The notes below the pieces were generated by a model that saw only the letters and a list, made by a program, of their open reading frames with translations, was not told where the DNA came from and did no database searches. From positions 135,991 through 199,990 of the forward strand of contig CP014769.1 in assembly GCA_001596155.1 (NCBI GenBank): a stretch of 64,000 nucleotides of DNA, in the 5' to 3' direction. Of this stretch, positions 1 through 7,077 are shown one piece after another. The position numbers and the translations under genes are program-made. Every line of letters begins with the position of its first letter. The stretch's first letter is position 1. Source of the DNA: Hymenobacter psoromatis. Its GTDB lineage: Bacteria; Bacteroidota; Bacteroidia; Cytophagales; Hymenobacteraceae.

Positions 1-12
1 CCCGTTTCGCCC

Positions 13-1497
13 GTGGCGCTACTCGCTAATATTCGTCTGTTAGGCTGCTGCACCGGCTTGTTGCTGGCCGCGCAGTGCGGCTCTGCGCCCGTGCAGTCGG
101 GGCCGCCAGCCACCCGGCCCGTGGCTGCGAAAGTGCCAACCGATGAGCCAGTAGCCGCTAGCATCCGGGCGCTGCTGGATACGGCCACGGCAGGTAGCGC
201 CGGCCGCGCCGATGAGCGCCTGGGCTTGCAAGCCGGCGTAGCGGTGCGGGCTTTTTACGGAACGACCGGCGCGCCTGCCTGGGTGGCTGGCGATAGCCCC
301 AGCCCCGATGCGACGGCGGCCCTGACCCTGTTGGCCCAGGCCCCCGCGCACGGCCTGCGCCCGGCGGACTACGACAGCGAGCGCCTGTTGCTGCTGCGCG
401 ATTCGCTGGCCCGGCCCGGCGAACCGGAAGGTCGCGCCCGCCAGCAAGTGCGCTTCGACGTCTATCTCAGCAATGCGGTGCTGGGCTTCATGCGCGACAT
501 CGACCGCGGCCGGCTGCACCGCTACACGGCTTCGCTAAGGGAAAAAGCCGCCGGACCCAGTGGCCAGCCGGTGGCCCGATTGCGGGCGGCGCTGGCCAGC
601 CACGCAGTGCCCGCCGCCCTGCTGGCCGGCCAGCCCGCCAACCGCGAGTACCGCCAGCTGCAGCAGGCCCTGGCGCAGTGGCTGGCGCTGCCCAGCGCCC
701 CGGATTCGGTGGCGCAGCACCAGGCCCGCTACGAGCAGGCGGCCGCCAACCTGGAACGCTGGCGCTGGGACGCGCTGCCGGCCGCCGATTCTGACTACGT
801 GCTGATTAACATCGCGGCCTGCGAGCTGCTGGTGGTGGCCCGCGACTCGGTGCTGCGCCGCCACCGGGTGGTGGTGGGCAAGCCCGCTACGCCTACCCCC
901 ACCCTCAGCAGCAGCATCGACCACTTCACGCTGGCCCCCGACTGGCACGTGCCCCGCTCCATTGCCACCCGCGAAATGCTACCCCACCTAAAGCGCGATG
1001 CTGGCTACCTGGCCCTGGGCAACTACGCCCTCTACGATGCGCGGGGCCGGCTGCTTGACCCGCGTGGCGTCAACTGGGCGCGGGTCACGGCGCGGAATTT
1101 TCCCTATACCATTCGCCAGTCGGCCGGCTGTGATAATGCGCTGGGTAATATCGTGTTCCGCTTCGCTAATCCGTATTCGGTGTACGTGCACGACACGCCG
1201 GAGCGCCAGGTATTTGCCCGGCCCTACCGCGCCCTGAGCCACGGCTGCATTCGCCTGGAAAACCCCTTCGCGCTGGCCGCCTACCTGCTGCGGCGCGGCG
1301 GCCAGCCGGTGCAGCTGCCCAGCGCGGCCGAGTGCGCCCGCCAGCCCCGCCCTCGTAACGTGCCGCTGCGCCGCCCCATGCCGCTGTTCGTGCGCTACGC
1401 CACCTGCACGGCCGAGGGCGGCCACCTGCGCTTTCTGCCCGATTTCTGCCACCGCGACGAGACGATACGCCGGGGGTTATTTGGCCCGAAATCTTAG
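13..1497 (+). CDS. L,D-transpeptidase, YcbB-like (YkuD domain)
   Basis: A periplasmic peptidoglycan cross-linking enzyme that would form 3-3 bonds between meso-diaminopimelate residues. The C-terminal half carries the YkuD signature: a His in HDTPER followed by SHGCIRL, whose Cys (about residue 412) is the catalytic nucleophile. The N-terminal half (about residues 80-290) has the Ala/Leu-rich helical scaffold typical of YcbB-type enzymes, including a stretch like AQAPAHGLRPADYD. The first 25 residues are hydrophobic with a Cys, so a signal or lipoprotein peptide is possible, but the lipobox (AAQC) is poor. The GTG used here is the first start in the window; the frame is open to base 1, so the true start may lie upstream of the window. 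Length (494 aa) fits the family. No control element of the kind common in this window was seen before it. Confidence 0.88.
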   Translation: MALLANIRLLGCCTGLLLAAQCGSAPVQSGPPATRPVAAKVPTDEPVAASIRALLDTATAGSAGRADERLGLQAGVAVRAFYGTTGAPAWVAGDSPSPDATAALTLLAQAPAHGLRPADYDSERLLLLRDSLARPGEPEGRARQQVRFDVYLSNAVLGFMRDIDRGRLHRYTASLREKAAGPSGQPVARLRAALASHAVPAALLAGQPANREYRQLQQALAQWLALPSAPDSVAQHQARYEQAAANLERWRWDALPAADSDYVLINIAACELLVVARDSVLRRHRVVVGKPATPTPTLSSSIDHFTLAPDWHVPRSIATREMLPHLKRDAGYLALGNYALYDARGRLLDPRGVNWARVTARNFPYTIRQSAGCDNALGNIVFRFANPYSVYVHDTPERQVFARPYRALSHGCIRLENPFALAAYLLRRGGQPVQLPSAAECARQPRPRNVPLRRPMPLFVRYATCTAEGGHLRFLPDFCHRDETIRRGLFGPKS

Positions 1498-1552
1498 CTG
1501 CTAGTTAGCTGGATACACCGCTCACCGACTTGGCCCCGCAGCCTTAATCCTT

Positions 1553-2215
1553 ATGGCAACGCTCTACCCTCCAAAGGCTTCTGGCAGCCCCCGCGCTATC
1601 GTCGTCATCGGGGCTTCGGCGGGGGGCGTTGCCGCGTTGCTGGCCCTGGCCAAAACCCTACCGGCTGATTTTCCAGCCCCTATTTTCATCGTGCTGCACC
1701 TGGGGGCCGATTTGCCCTGCATTCTGCCGCAGCTGCTCAGCGCCGTGGCGAAGCTGCCGGCCCGGCACCCGCAAAACGGGGAGCTTATTGCGCCAGGAAT
1801 ACTATACGTGGCCCCGCCCGCCCACCAGATGCTGCTGGAAGGCGACCGGGTGCTAGTGACGCAGGACCCGCCGGAAAACCGGTTTCGGCCCTCCATTGAT
1901 GCGCTGTTTCGCTCGGCGGCCCGCACGCATGGCCGGCGCGTGATTGGCGTGGTACTCACGGGTTACCTGAACGACGGGGCGCTGGGGCTGGGGTCGGTGC
2001 AGCGGCACGGCGGCCTGACCATCGTGCAGGAACCGCACGACGCTGAGCAGCCCGACATGCCCACCAACGCCCTGGCGCTGGTAACGCCCGACTATATCGT
2101 ACCGCTAGCCCAACTGGGCCCCCTGCTCGTGCGCCTGACCACGGAAATTACCCCGGCCAACCGGCCCCGGCCTGCGCCCGAGCTGGGCGTTGGGCGAGGG
2201 GGTAGGGCTACCTGA
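1553..2215 (+). CDS. Stand-alone CheB-type protein-glutamate methylesterase
   Basis: A 220-residue CheB catalytic domain without the usual receiver domain. The catalytic Ser lies in GASAGG (S22), the His in VLHL (H49) and the Asp in LTGYLNDG (D141), so the triad is complete. Known CheB enzymes hydrolyse methyl-glutamate (and deamidate Gln) in chemoreceptors; stand-alone copies in Bacteroidota usually occur with CheR or hybrid kinases in non-chemotaxis signalling. No cheR, receptor or response regulator is visible here, so the substrate is unknown. It starts 55 bases after the L,D-transpeptidase and could share its transcript. The ATG at 1553 gives a normal N-terminus just ahead of the first beta strand. 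Confidence 0.85.
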   Translation: MATLYPPKASGSPRAIVVIGASAGGVAALLALAKTLPADFPAPIFIVLHLGADLPCILPQLLSAVAKLPARHPQNGELIAPGILYVAPPAHQMLLEGDRVLVTQDPPENRFRPSIDALFRSAARTHGRRVIGVVLTGYLNDGALGLGSVQRHGGLTIVQEPHDAEQPDMPTNALALVTPDYIVPLAQLGPLLVRLTTEITPANRPRPAPELGVGRGGRAT

Positions 2216-2279
2216 CAAAAGTCATCCCTTACGGATGCGTTTTGTCATAAAAAGGGGGGGGTAGGCGCGCCTACTTTTG
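2213..2279 (+). promoter_or_regulatory. Tandem FNR-like site plus -7 box (site 1)
   Basis: TGACAAAAGTCA at 2213-2224 is followed by a second, half-conserved copy ending in TTTGTCA at 2247 (spacing 23, one more than the usual 22). TACTTTTG at 2272-2279 matches the Bacteroidota -7 consensus TAnnTTTG exactly and ends 32 bp after the second copy. It points to the secreted protein gene downstream. Confidence 0.7.
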
Positions 2280-2408
2280 GATGGCCCGCTTTCCACCTCT
2301 AACGATGTTTTCTACCCTTAAAATAGTCGCCGCTACGCTGGCTGCTGGGCGGCGGCGGGCCGCCGCTACCCCATTTTCGCAGGCAACACCCGCGCGAATA
2401 GCCCGGCC

Positions 2409-2945
2409 GTGGTAGCGCGGCCGCAAGTGGGGCCGCCGCGCCAGCCGGAAGCCCGTAGCGTCCCCAAAAGCCATGCTGGCACCGCCCTGAAAATCCTCTG
2501 GTTGCTCTGGGTGGCCCTGGTGTCGGGCCCCGTTGTGCACGCGCAGGCGATGGCCACGGCCGACGTACCGCCGCTGGCCTATGGGGCGATGTTTGAGCAC
2601 TATCCGCTGGCCCGGCAGATAACCTGGCGCCGGTTTCAGGACTGCTACCAGGCCAGCTACCTCCAGGGTCAGACCTACCGGCTGGTCCGGTTCAATGGCA
2701 ACGGCGATATCGAGGCCACGGGCCAGGACATGGCGCTCAGTGCGCTCTCGCTCCCCATCCAGCACACCCTGACCACCTACTACCCCACCCGCACCTTCTG
2801 CCGCGCTATTGAGGTGACCAACGCCCGGACCAGGGGCCTCACCTACGAGATGGCCACCTGCGAAACCGCCATCAGCCGCACCGTCACGCTGACGGCCGAC
2901 GGCCGGAAAATACCCCGTTCCCAGTACCTGGGGTCGCTCCCCTAG
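2409..2945 (+). CDS. Secreted PepSY-like (DUF2874-type) protein
   Basis: The mature part shows the pattern of the PepSY-like/DUF2874 periplasmic family of Bacteroidota: a P-x-A-x-x-x-x-W start (YPLARQITW), short beta segments with aromatic residues, a DANG-like turn (FNGNGDIEATG), an LP..I...L..YYP segment and a final strand ending in a DGR turn. A signal peptide is visible at about residues 28-48 (ALKILWLLWVALVSG, ending AQA), but the GTG at 2409 leaves an unusually long, Pro/Arg-rich stretch in front. A nearby ATG (2305) is in another frame and stops at 2413-2415, so either the true start is not ATG or a frameshift has separated the start from the body. Function is unknown; members are guessed to be small periplasmic binding or inhibitor proteins. 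Control site 1 lies upstream. Confidence 0.55.
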   Translation: MVARPQVGPPRQPEARSVPKSHAGTALKILWLLWVALVSGPVVHAQAMATADVPPLAYGAMFEHYPLARQITWRRFQDCYQASYLQGQTYRLVRFNGNGDIEATGQDMALSALSLPIQHTLTTYYPTRTFCRAIEVTNARTRGLTYEMATCETAISRTVTLTADGRKIPRSQYLGSLP

Positions 2946-2973
2946 CAGCCTTGCCAACTGGCCGGAGGCTCCC

Positions 2974-3038
2974 TGATAAAAATCAGGTAGGGAGGTAATA
3001 ATCGTCAGGGTATTGCCAGGCGGCGGGGCGGAATTTTG
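2974..3038 (+). promoter_or_regulatory. Tandem FNR-like site plus -7 box (site 2)
   Basis: TGATAAAAATCA at 2974-2985 and TAATAATCGTCA at 2996-3007, exactly 22 bp apart. TTG at 3013-3015 and GAATTTTG at 3031-3038 follow; the box ends 31 bp after the second copy. The same TTG-15-GAATTTTG layout occurs in front of the hydrogenase. It would drive the BON/USP/peroxiredoxin genes. Confidence 0.8.
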
Positions 3039-3095
3039 TAGCCTGCTTACTTCCCCACCCCGGCCGGGCCGCCACCCGCTCTTATTCCTTTTCCC

Positions 3096-4544
3096 ATGCA
3101 AACCCTGGAAACCTTCGCGCCGCCCGCCCCGGCCGACCACCTATCAGATGCCGACATTACGGCCGCCATCGAGCTGTTTTTTACGACCAAAAAAGGCGTG
3201 CCTGCGCACCTGATTGACGTGGCTGCGCACGAGGGCATCGTGCGGCTGACGGGCATCACCGACAACCTGCTGGCCAGCGAGCGGGCCGAGGAAATCGCCC
3301 TGGCCGTGCGCGGCGTGCGGGGGGTAGTCAATGAGTTAATTATCAGCACGCCCGACCGGCCCAATGACGAGCTGTACCACGCCGTGACTCAGGCCCTGCG
3401 CGCCGACCCCGCCACCACCGACTATAACGTGGCCTGCACCGTGGCCGACGGCGTGGTAACGCCCACCGGCATAGTGCAGAGCTGGGCCGAGCAGCAACTG
3501 GTGCTGCGCGTGCTGCGGGGCGTGCGCGGGGTGCGCCGCCTGGTGGCCGATGAGCTGACCATCCGCTGGGGTGAAATCCAGAATTCGGACGAGGAAATCA
3601 GCGCCCAAATCCGCGAGCTGCTGGCCTGGGACATCCGCGTGCTCAGCGACCAGGTAGGGGTGCGCACCACCGACCGGGTGGTGCACCTGAGCGGCACGGT
3701 GGGCACCGCCGCCGAGCGGGCCCAGGTGGTGGCCGTGGCCTACCAGGCCGGCGCGCGCCGCGTCGATGCCCGCGACCTGTTCGTGGCCTACTGGGCTCAG
3801 AGCCCCGAGCTGCGGCGCGAAAAATTTGTCCAGCGCAGCGACGCTGACCTTGCCCAGGCCGTGCTCGCTACCTTCCGCTACGACCCGCGCGTGCTGGATT
3901 ACCAGCCCACGGTGGTGGTGCACGATGGCCTGGTGACGCTGACCGGCCAAGTGAGTAGCCTGCGCGCCAAGCAAAGCGCCGAGCAGGATGCCCGCCACGT
4001 GGTGGGCGTGTGGAACGTGCACAACCTGCTGAAGGTGCGCACCCGCTGGTTCACGCCCGATGCGGAGGTGCGCCAGGCCATCCTCGACGCGCTGGCGCGG
4101 GACCCCTACGTGAGCATTTTCGAGTTTCAGGTGCGGGTGACCAATGGCCGCGCCCACCTCGACGGGCTGGTTAACAGCCACTTCGAGCAGGCCCAGGCCG
4201 CCGAGGTGGCCAGCGGCGTAAATGGCGTGGCCGAAGTGGAGAACGGCGTGCGCGTGCTGCCCAGCGCCGGCCAGGCCGGCTGTTATCCCTACCCCGGTGC
4301 CCTGCGCCCGGCCGCCTACCCCAACGCTGACTTCGCCCTGGCCGAGCGCATCCGCGGGCTGTACTTCTGGTCGGCCAGCCTGCACAACCAGGACGTGGAG
4401 GTGCTGGTGGAAAACGGCCGCGCTACCCTCACGGGCACCGTTGCTACCTGGCTCGACCGCGAGCAGGCCGCCTTCGATGCTTACGAGGCCGGCGCGCAAC
4501 GGGTGGATAACGACTTGCTGCTGTCTACTGCCAACGGGTTATAG
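3096..4544 (+). CDS. Six-BON-domain protein
   Basis: The 482 residues are almost wholly six tandem BON domains at about 18-88, 90-155, 165-235, 250-320, 322-392 and 410-480. Each shows the family pattern: an acidic start (SDADI, PDAEV), a strand-turn-strand with G.V.L.G and a G-V-x-x-V-x-N end. There is no signal peptide or lipobox, so it is predicted to be cytoplasmic, unlike OsmY or the BON secretins. BON domains bind phospholipid or other ligands in known cases; the role of long cytosolic arrays is not established. It heads a tight run with a 73-aa ORF, a USP and a peroxiredoxin, behind control site 2. A paralogue with the same six-domain plan lies at 20696-22207. Confidence 0.9.
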   Translation: MQTLETFAPPAPADHLSDADITAAIELFFTTKKGVPAHLIDVAAHEGIVRLTGITDNLLASERAEEIALAVRGVRGVVNELIISTPDRPNDELYHAVTQALRADPATTDYNVACTVADGVVTPTGIVQSWAEQQLVLRVLRGVRGVRRLVADELTIRWGEIQNSDEEISAQIRELLAWDIRVLSDQVGVRTTDRVVHLSGTVGTAAERAQVVAVAYQAGARRVDARDLFVAYWAQSPELRREKFVQRSDADLAQAVLATFRYDPRVLDYQPTVVVHDGLVTLTGQVSSLRAKQSAEQDARHVVGVWNVHNLLKVRTRWFTPDAEVRQAILDALARDPYVSIFEFQVRVTNGRAHLDGLVNSHFEQAQAAEVASGVNGVAEVENGVRVLPSAGQAGCYPYPGALRPAAYPNADFALAERIRGLYFWSASLHNQDVEVLVENGRATLTGTVATWLDREQAAFDAYEAGAQRVDNDLLLSTANGL

Positions 4545-4553
4545 GTCAGTATC

Positions 4554-4775
4554 ATGCGTTCTTTATCCCGCACCCGCGCTACTGGCTCGCCGCGGGCGGC
4601 CAGCCACCACGATGCCGGCCGCGTGAGCCCGGCCGCCCTGCGCATTGCCCAGGAAGCCGATGCCACCATGTCGCCCGATGGCTGGGAGGCCGACTACTCC
4701 GCGCCGGCGCTTATAGCCGAAACGCCCGCCGCCAGCCCCGTTTTCTCCCTGGCCGGGGCGTTGCCCACCGCCTAG
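4554..4775 (+). CDS. Small hypothetical protein (73 aa)
   Basis: An Arg- and Ala-rich reading frame 9 bases after the BON gene and 36 bases before the USP gene, so it is placed as a co-transcribed gene. The N-terminal third is basic (RSLSRTRATGSPR), the rest acidic to neutral, with no membrane segment and no recognised domain. The reading frame fills the gap between two certain genes, and its codon use (mostly G/C third positions) resembles them, but there is no homology evidence from sight. Confidence 0.45.
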   Translation: MRSLSRTRATGSPRAASHHDAGRVSPAALRIAQEADATMSPDGWEADYSAPALIAETPAASPVFSLAGALPTA

Positions 4776-4811
4776 GCCCAGCTCATCCAACTCCCTATCC
4801 TTTTCTGAGTT

Positions 4812-5642
4812 ATGAGTCCTTCCCTGCTCGTGCTGGCCAATTTACCGGAGGCCGCCGCCCCCACGGCGCGCTACGCCGCCGCCCTGAGTCAGCCGCTGGG
4901 CCTGCGCCTGGCGCTGCTGCATTGCTACCTCCACCCCGCCTTGCTGACGCCCGCGCTGGCGCAAGAGGAAATAGCGCAGACCGACTACAACGAGGCCGAA
5001 ACCATGACCGCGCTGCACGCCCTGGCCCGCCGCCTACCCGTACCTACCGAGGTACTAGAAGCGGGCGAGGTGCTGAAGGATGACGTAGCTGCCGCCATCA
5101 GGCGCTACCAGCCGTTGCTGCTGGCCCTGGGCCTGGGCCCCGACCAAAGCCTGCTCGATGCACTGCTGCACACCCACGTGCTGCCCGTGTTGCGGGCCAC
5201 CGGGCGGCCGGTGCTGCTGGTGCCCGCCGCCGCTACGGCCGCCGCCCCGCGCCGGGTGCTGGTGGCCGTGGATAGCGAGCCCTTCGGCCTGACGGCAGCT
5301 TCCCGCAACCTGGGCTGGTTACTAGGCTCTTGGGCAGCTACTTATACCGTGGCCCACATCGACTTATCCGGCGAGCTGCCGGGCACTGAGGGACAGCGCG
5401 CCCTGGCCGATGTGCGGGCCAGCAAGCTCCTACCCCCCGCCACGCCTGTGGAGCTATACGAGGTGGCCGACGTGGCCCCGGCCGCCGGCATCCTGCAAGC
5501 CCTGGCCGATACGCAGGCCGATATGCTGGTGCTCATTGCCCGGCCGCGCAGCTTTTTTGGGGCGCTGTTTCACCGTAGCGTCACGGCGGCCGTGCTGCGC
5601 CACACCTGGGTGCCGGTGCTGCTGCTGCCGACGGCGGGGTAG
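4812..5642 (+). CDS. Universal stress protein, two UspA domains
   Basis: Two tandem UspA-like domains (about 3-140 and 148-276). Each starts with a hydrophobic strand (LLVLANL; RVLVAVDS) and ends with the nucleotide-pocket-like strand (PVLLVPA; PVLLLPT). The second domain has the SFFGALFHRSVTAAVLRHTWVPVLLL end typical of the family, where G-x9-G-S/T contacts ATP in binders; here the G..H.SV pattern is only partly kept. USPs act in survival during starvation, hypoxia or oxidative stress. It sits between the BON protein and the peroxiredoxin, behind control site 2. Three further USP genes or fragments lie in the window. Confidence 0.9.
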   Translation: MSPSLLVLANLPEAAAPTARYAAALSQPLGLRLALLHCYLHPALLTPALAQEEIAQTDYNEAETMTALHALARRLPVPTEVLEAGEVLKDDVAAAIRRYQPLLLALGLGPDQSLLDALLHTHVLPVLRATGRPVLLVPAAATAAAPRRVLVAVDSEPFGLTAASRNLGWLLGSWAATYTVAHIDLSGELPGTEGQRALADVRASKLLPPATPVELYEVADVAPAAGILQALADTQADMLVLIARPRSFFGALFHRSVTAAVLRHTWVPVLLLPTAG

Positions 5643-5691
5643 GGGGATAGGGCCTCCGCCAGTTTCTTCTTTTCAGCTTTTTCTCCTAAAA

Positions 5692-6345
5692 ATGGATACT
5701 ACCCAACCTGCTCATTGCCCGCCCGGCATTGGCGCGCAAGCCCCCGATTTTGAGGCTATCACGACTACTGGCCCCATCCGGTTTGCCGATTTTGCGCCCG
5801 GTAAGTGGGTACTGTTCTTCTCGCACCCGGCCGATTTTACGCCCGTTTGCACCACCGAACTGACCGGCTTTGCCAAGCGCGAGGACGAGTTTACGGCCCT
5901 CAACACGGCGCTGCTGGGCCTGAGTATCGACAGCATTCACTCGCACATTGCCTGGGTCAACAACGTGCGCGAAAAGAGCGGCGTGTACTTCCGCTTCCCC
6001 ATCATTGCCGACATTGATATGCAGGTGGCGCGCCTCTACGGCATGCTCCAGCCCGCGGAGAGCGACACCGCCGCCGTGCGGGCCGTGTTCTTCATCGACC
6101 CCAGCCACAAAGTCCGCCTCGTGCTCTACTACCCCATGAGCGTGGGCCGCAACCTCGACGAGCTGCTGCGCGCCCTCCAGGCCCTGCAATTCGTGGACGA
6201 GCACCACGTGTCGCTGCCCCTGAACTGGCAGCCGGGCCAGAAAGTGCTGCTGCCGGCCCCCGTCACCCTCGCCCAGCTCGACGCGCGCCTGGCCGACGAC
6301 TCGGTGGAGCAAGTGGATTTTTACCTGGCCGAAACCTACGTGTAA
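5692..6345 (+). CDS. 1-Cys peroxiredoxin (Prx6 type)
   Basis: A 217-residue thiol peroxidase. The peroxidatic Cys is C53 in the PVCTTE motif, preceded by FSHPADFTP, and the long C-terminal domain (about 155-217, with the LPLNWQPG segment) is the Prx6-type dimerisation arm. The only other cysteine is C9 and there is no C-terminal resolving Cys, in line with a 1-Cys mechanism. It would reduce H2O2 and alkyl hydroperoxides in the cytoplasm. A longer frame reads through from upstream, but the ATG at 5692 sits exactly at the normal family N-terminus, 49 bases after the USP stop. Its presence in the BON/USP unit suggests oxidative protection on re-oxygenation. Confidence 0.93.
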   Translation: MDTTQPAHCPPGIGAQAPDFEAITTTGPIRFADFAPGKWVLFFSHPADFTPVCTTELTGFAKREDEFTALNTALLGLSIDSIHSHIAWVNNVREKSGVYFRFPIIADIDMQVARLYGMLQPAESDTAAVRAVFFIDPSHKVRLVLYYPMSVGRNLDELLRALQALQFVDEHHVSLPLNWQPGQKVLLPAPVTLAQLDARLADDSVEQVDFYLAETYV

Positions 6346-6448
6346 AACCTTGCGCCAAGCAAGGGCTTGCTGCCAGAACGCCTTACTTACTACCCCCTTG
6401 ACCCGCTCTAACGCATCAACTCCGGTGCGCTATTTCCCCCCCAATCCC

Positions 6449-6661
6449 ATGTCGAAGAAAGCAGTTGACAGCCACAAAAAGGCCGCCACCCACCACACGG
6501 AGGCCGCCAAGCACCACACCGAGGCCGCCAAGCACCACGAGGCCGGCAGCCACGAAAAAGCGGCGCACCACGCCCACACGGCCGCCGCTCATACCGACCA
6601 CGCCGCCGAGCACGCCACCCATGCGCGCAAGAGCCACGCTGAAGAGCACGGCACCAAGTAG
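6449..6661 (+). CDS. Small His/Ala-rich repeat protein (70 aa)
   Basis: The ORF is built of near-repeats of the pattern HHTEAAKHHTEAAKHH, and about a quarter of its residues are His with Ala, Lys and Glu making up most of the rest. It has no membrane segment or signal peptide. The pattern suggests one amphipathic helix with His on one side, possibly binding Ni, Zn or Cu, or acting as a buffer-like peptide; this is inference. An upstream in-frame start at 6350 exists, but ATG 6449 follows a short leader and begins MSKKAV, so it is preferred. It ends the BON/USP/peroxiredoxin unit and is followed directly by a strong terminator hairpin, which supports it being a real gene. Confidence 0.7.
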   Translation: MSKKAVDSHKKAATHHTEAAKHHTEAAKHHEAGSHEKAAHHAHTAAAHTDHAAEHATHARKSHAEEHGTK

Positions 6662-6680
6662 GTAGCCCCAGCTAGCGGCT

Positions 6681-6717
6681 AAAACCCCGGTTTCCCGACA
6701 GCGGAAGCCGGGGTTTT
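6681..6717 (+). terminator. Rho-independent terminator
   Basis: A GC-rich hairpin with arms AAAACCCCGG(T)TTCC and GGAAGCCGGGGTTTTT and a seven-base loop, 20 bases after the His-rich gene. It closes the BON/USP/peroxiredoxin unit. The rest of the gap up to the proton ATPase gene holds only control site 3. Confidence 0.85.
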
Positions 6718-6843
6718 TAGCTGGGTGAGCCAGCGAAATCTACTATGTAATCTAATAGTAATCAGTCAATTATTATCATAATTTGCAGACTAGGCAAATG
6801 CCAGCCTCAGCCTGTCGCTCCTCGCCCAAGCCGTCCCGGTACA

Positions 6844-6908
6844 TAACGAAAATCAGGCAGAAGGCTGACGTTTTACGGCGCATTGCGGACGGGCCGCCCG
6901 GTCATTTG
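6844..6908 (+). promoter_or_regulatory. Degenerate tandem FNR-like site plus -7 box (site 3)
   Basis: TAACGAAAATCA at 6844-6855 and TGACGTTTTACG at 6866-6877 keep the 22-bp spacing, each with one half-site altered. GTCATTTG at 6901-6908 ends exactly 31 bp after the second copy. The geometry, rather than the sequence alone, supports it. It would drive the P3A-type ATPase. Confidence 0.55.
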
Positions 6909-7077
6909 TTAGCGGTTTTCTGCTCGGCAGCCTGGTCTACGGGGCCGGTTTCGCGGGGGCCGCCTCGCTGCTGCGCCGTTTTGCCGGGTAGCACCCGGCC
7001 GCGGGCTTACCGCTGGCATCCCTCGCCGCTGCCCGGAAGCCACCGGGGATGGGTTAACAAAATCAACAAATTCCGCT

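Noticed and set aside
2281..2415. Short frame from ATG 2281 or 2305 beginning MFSTLKIVAATLAAG
   Set aside because: Only 36-44 codons, Arg/Pro-rich after the first 15 residues and overlapping the start of the PepSY-like gene. It may be the displaced start of that gene rather than a gene in itself.
6745..6778. Possible further FNR-like pair (TATTATCA) before site 3
   Set aside because: Only the last half-site is recognisable, the distal copy does not fit and no -7 box lies 31 bp downstream.
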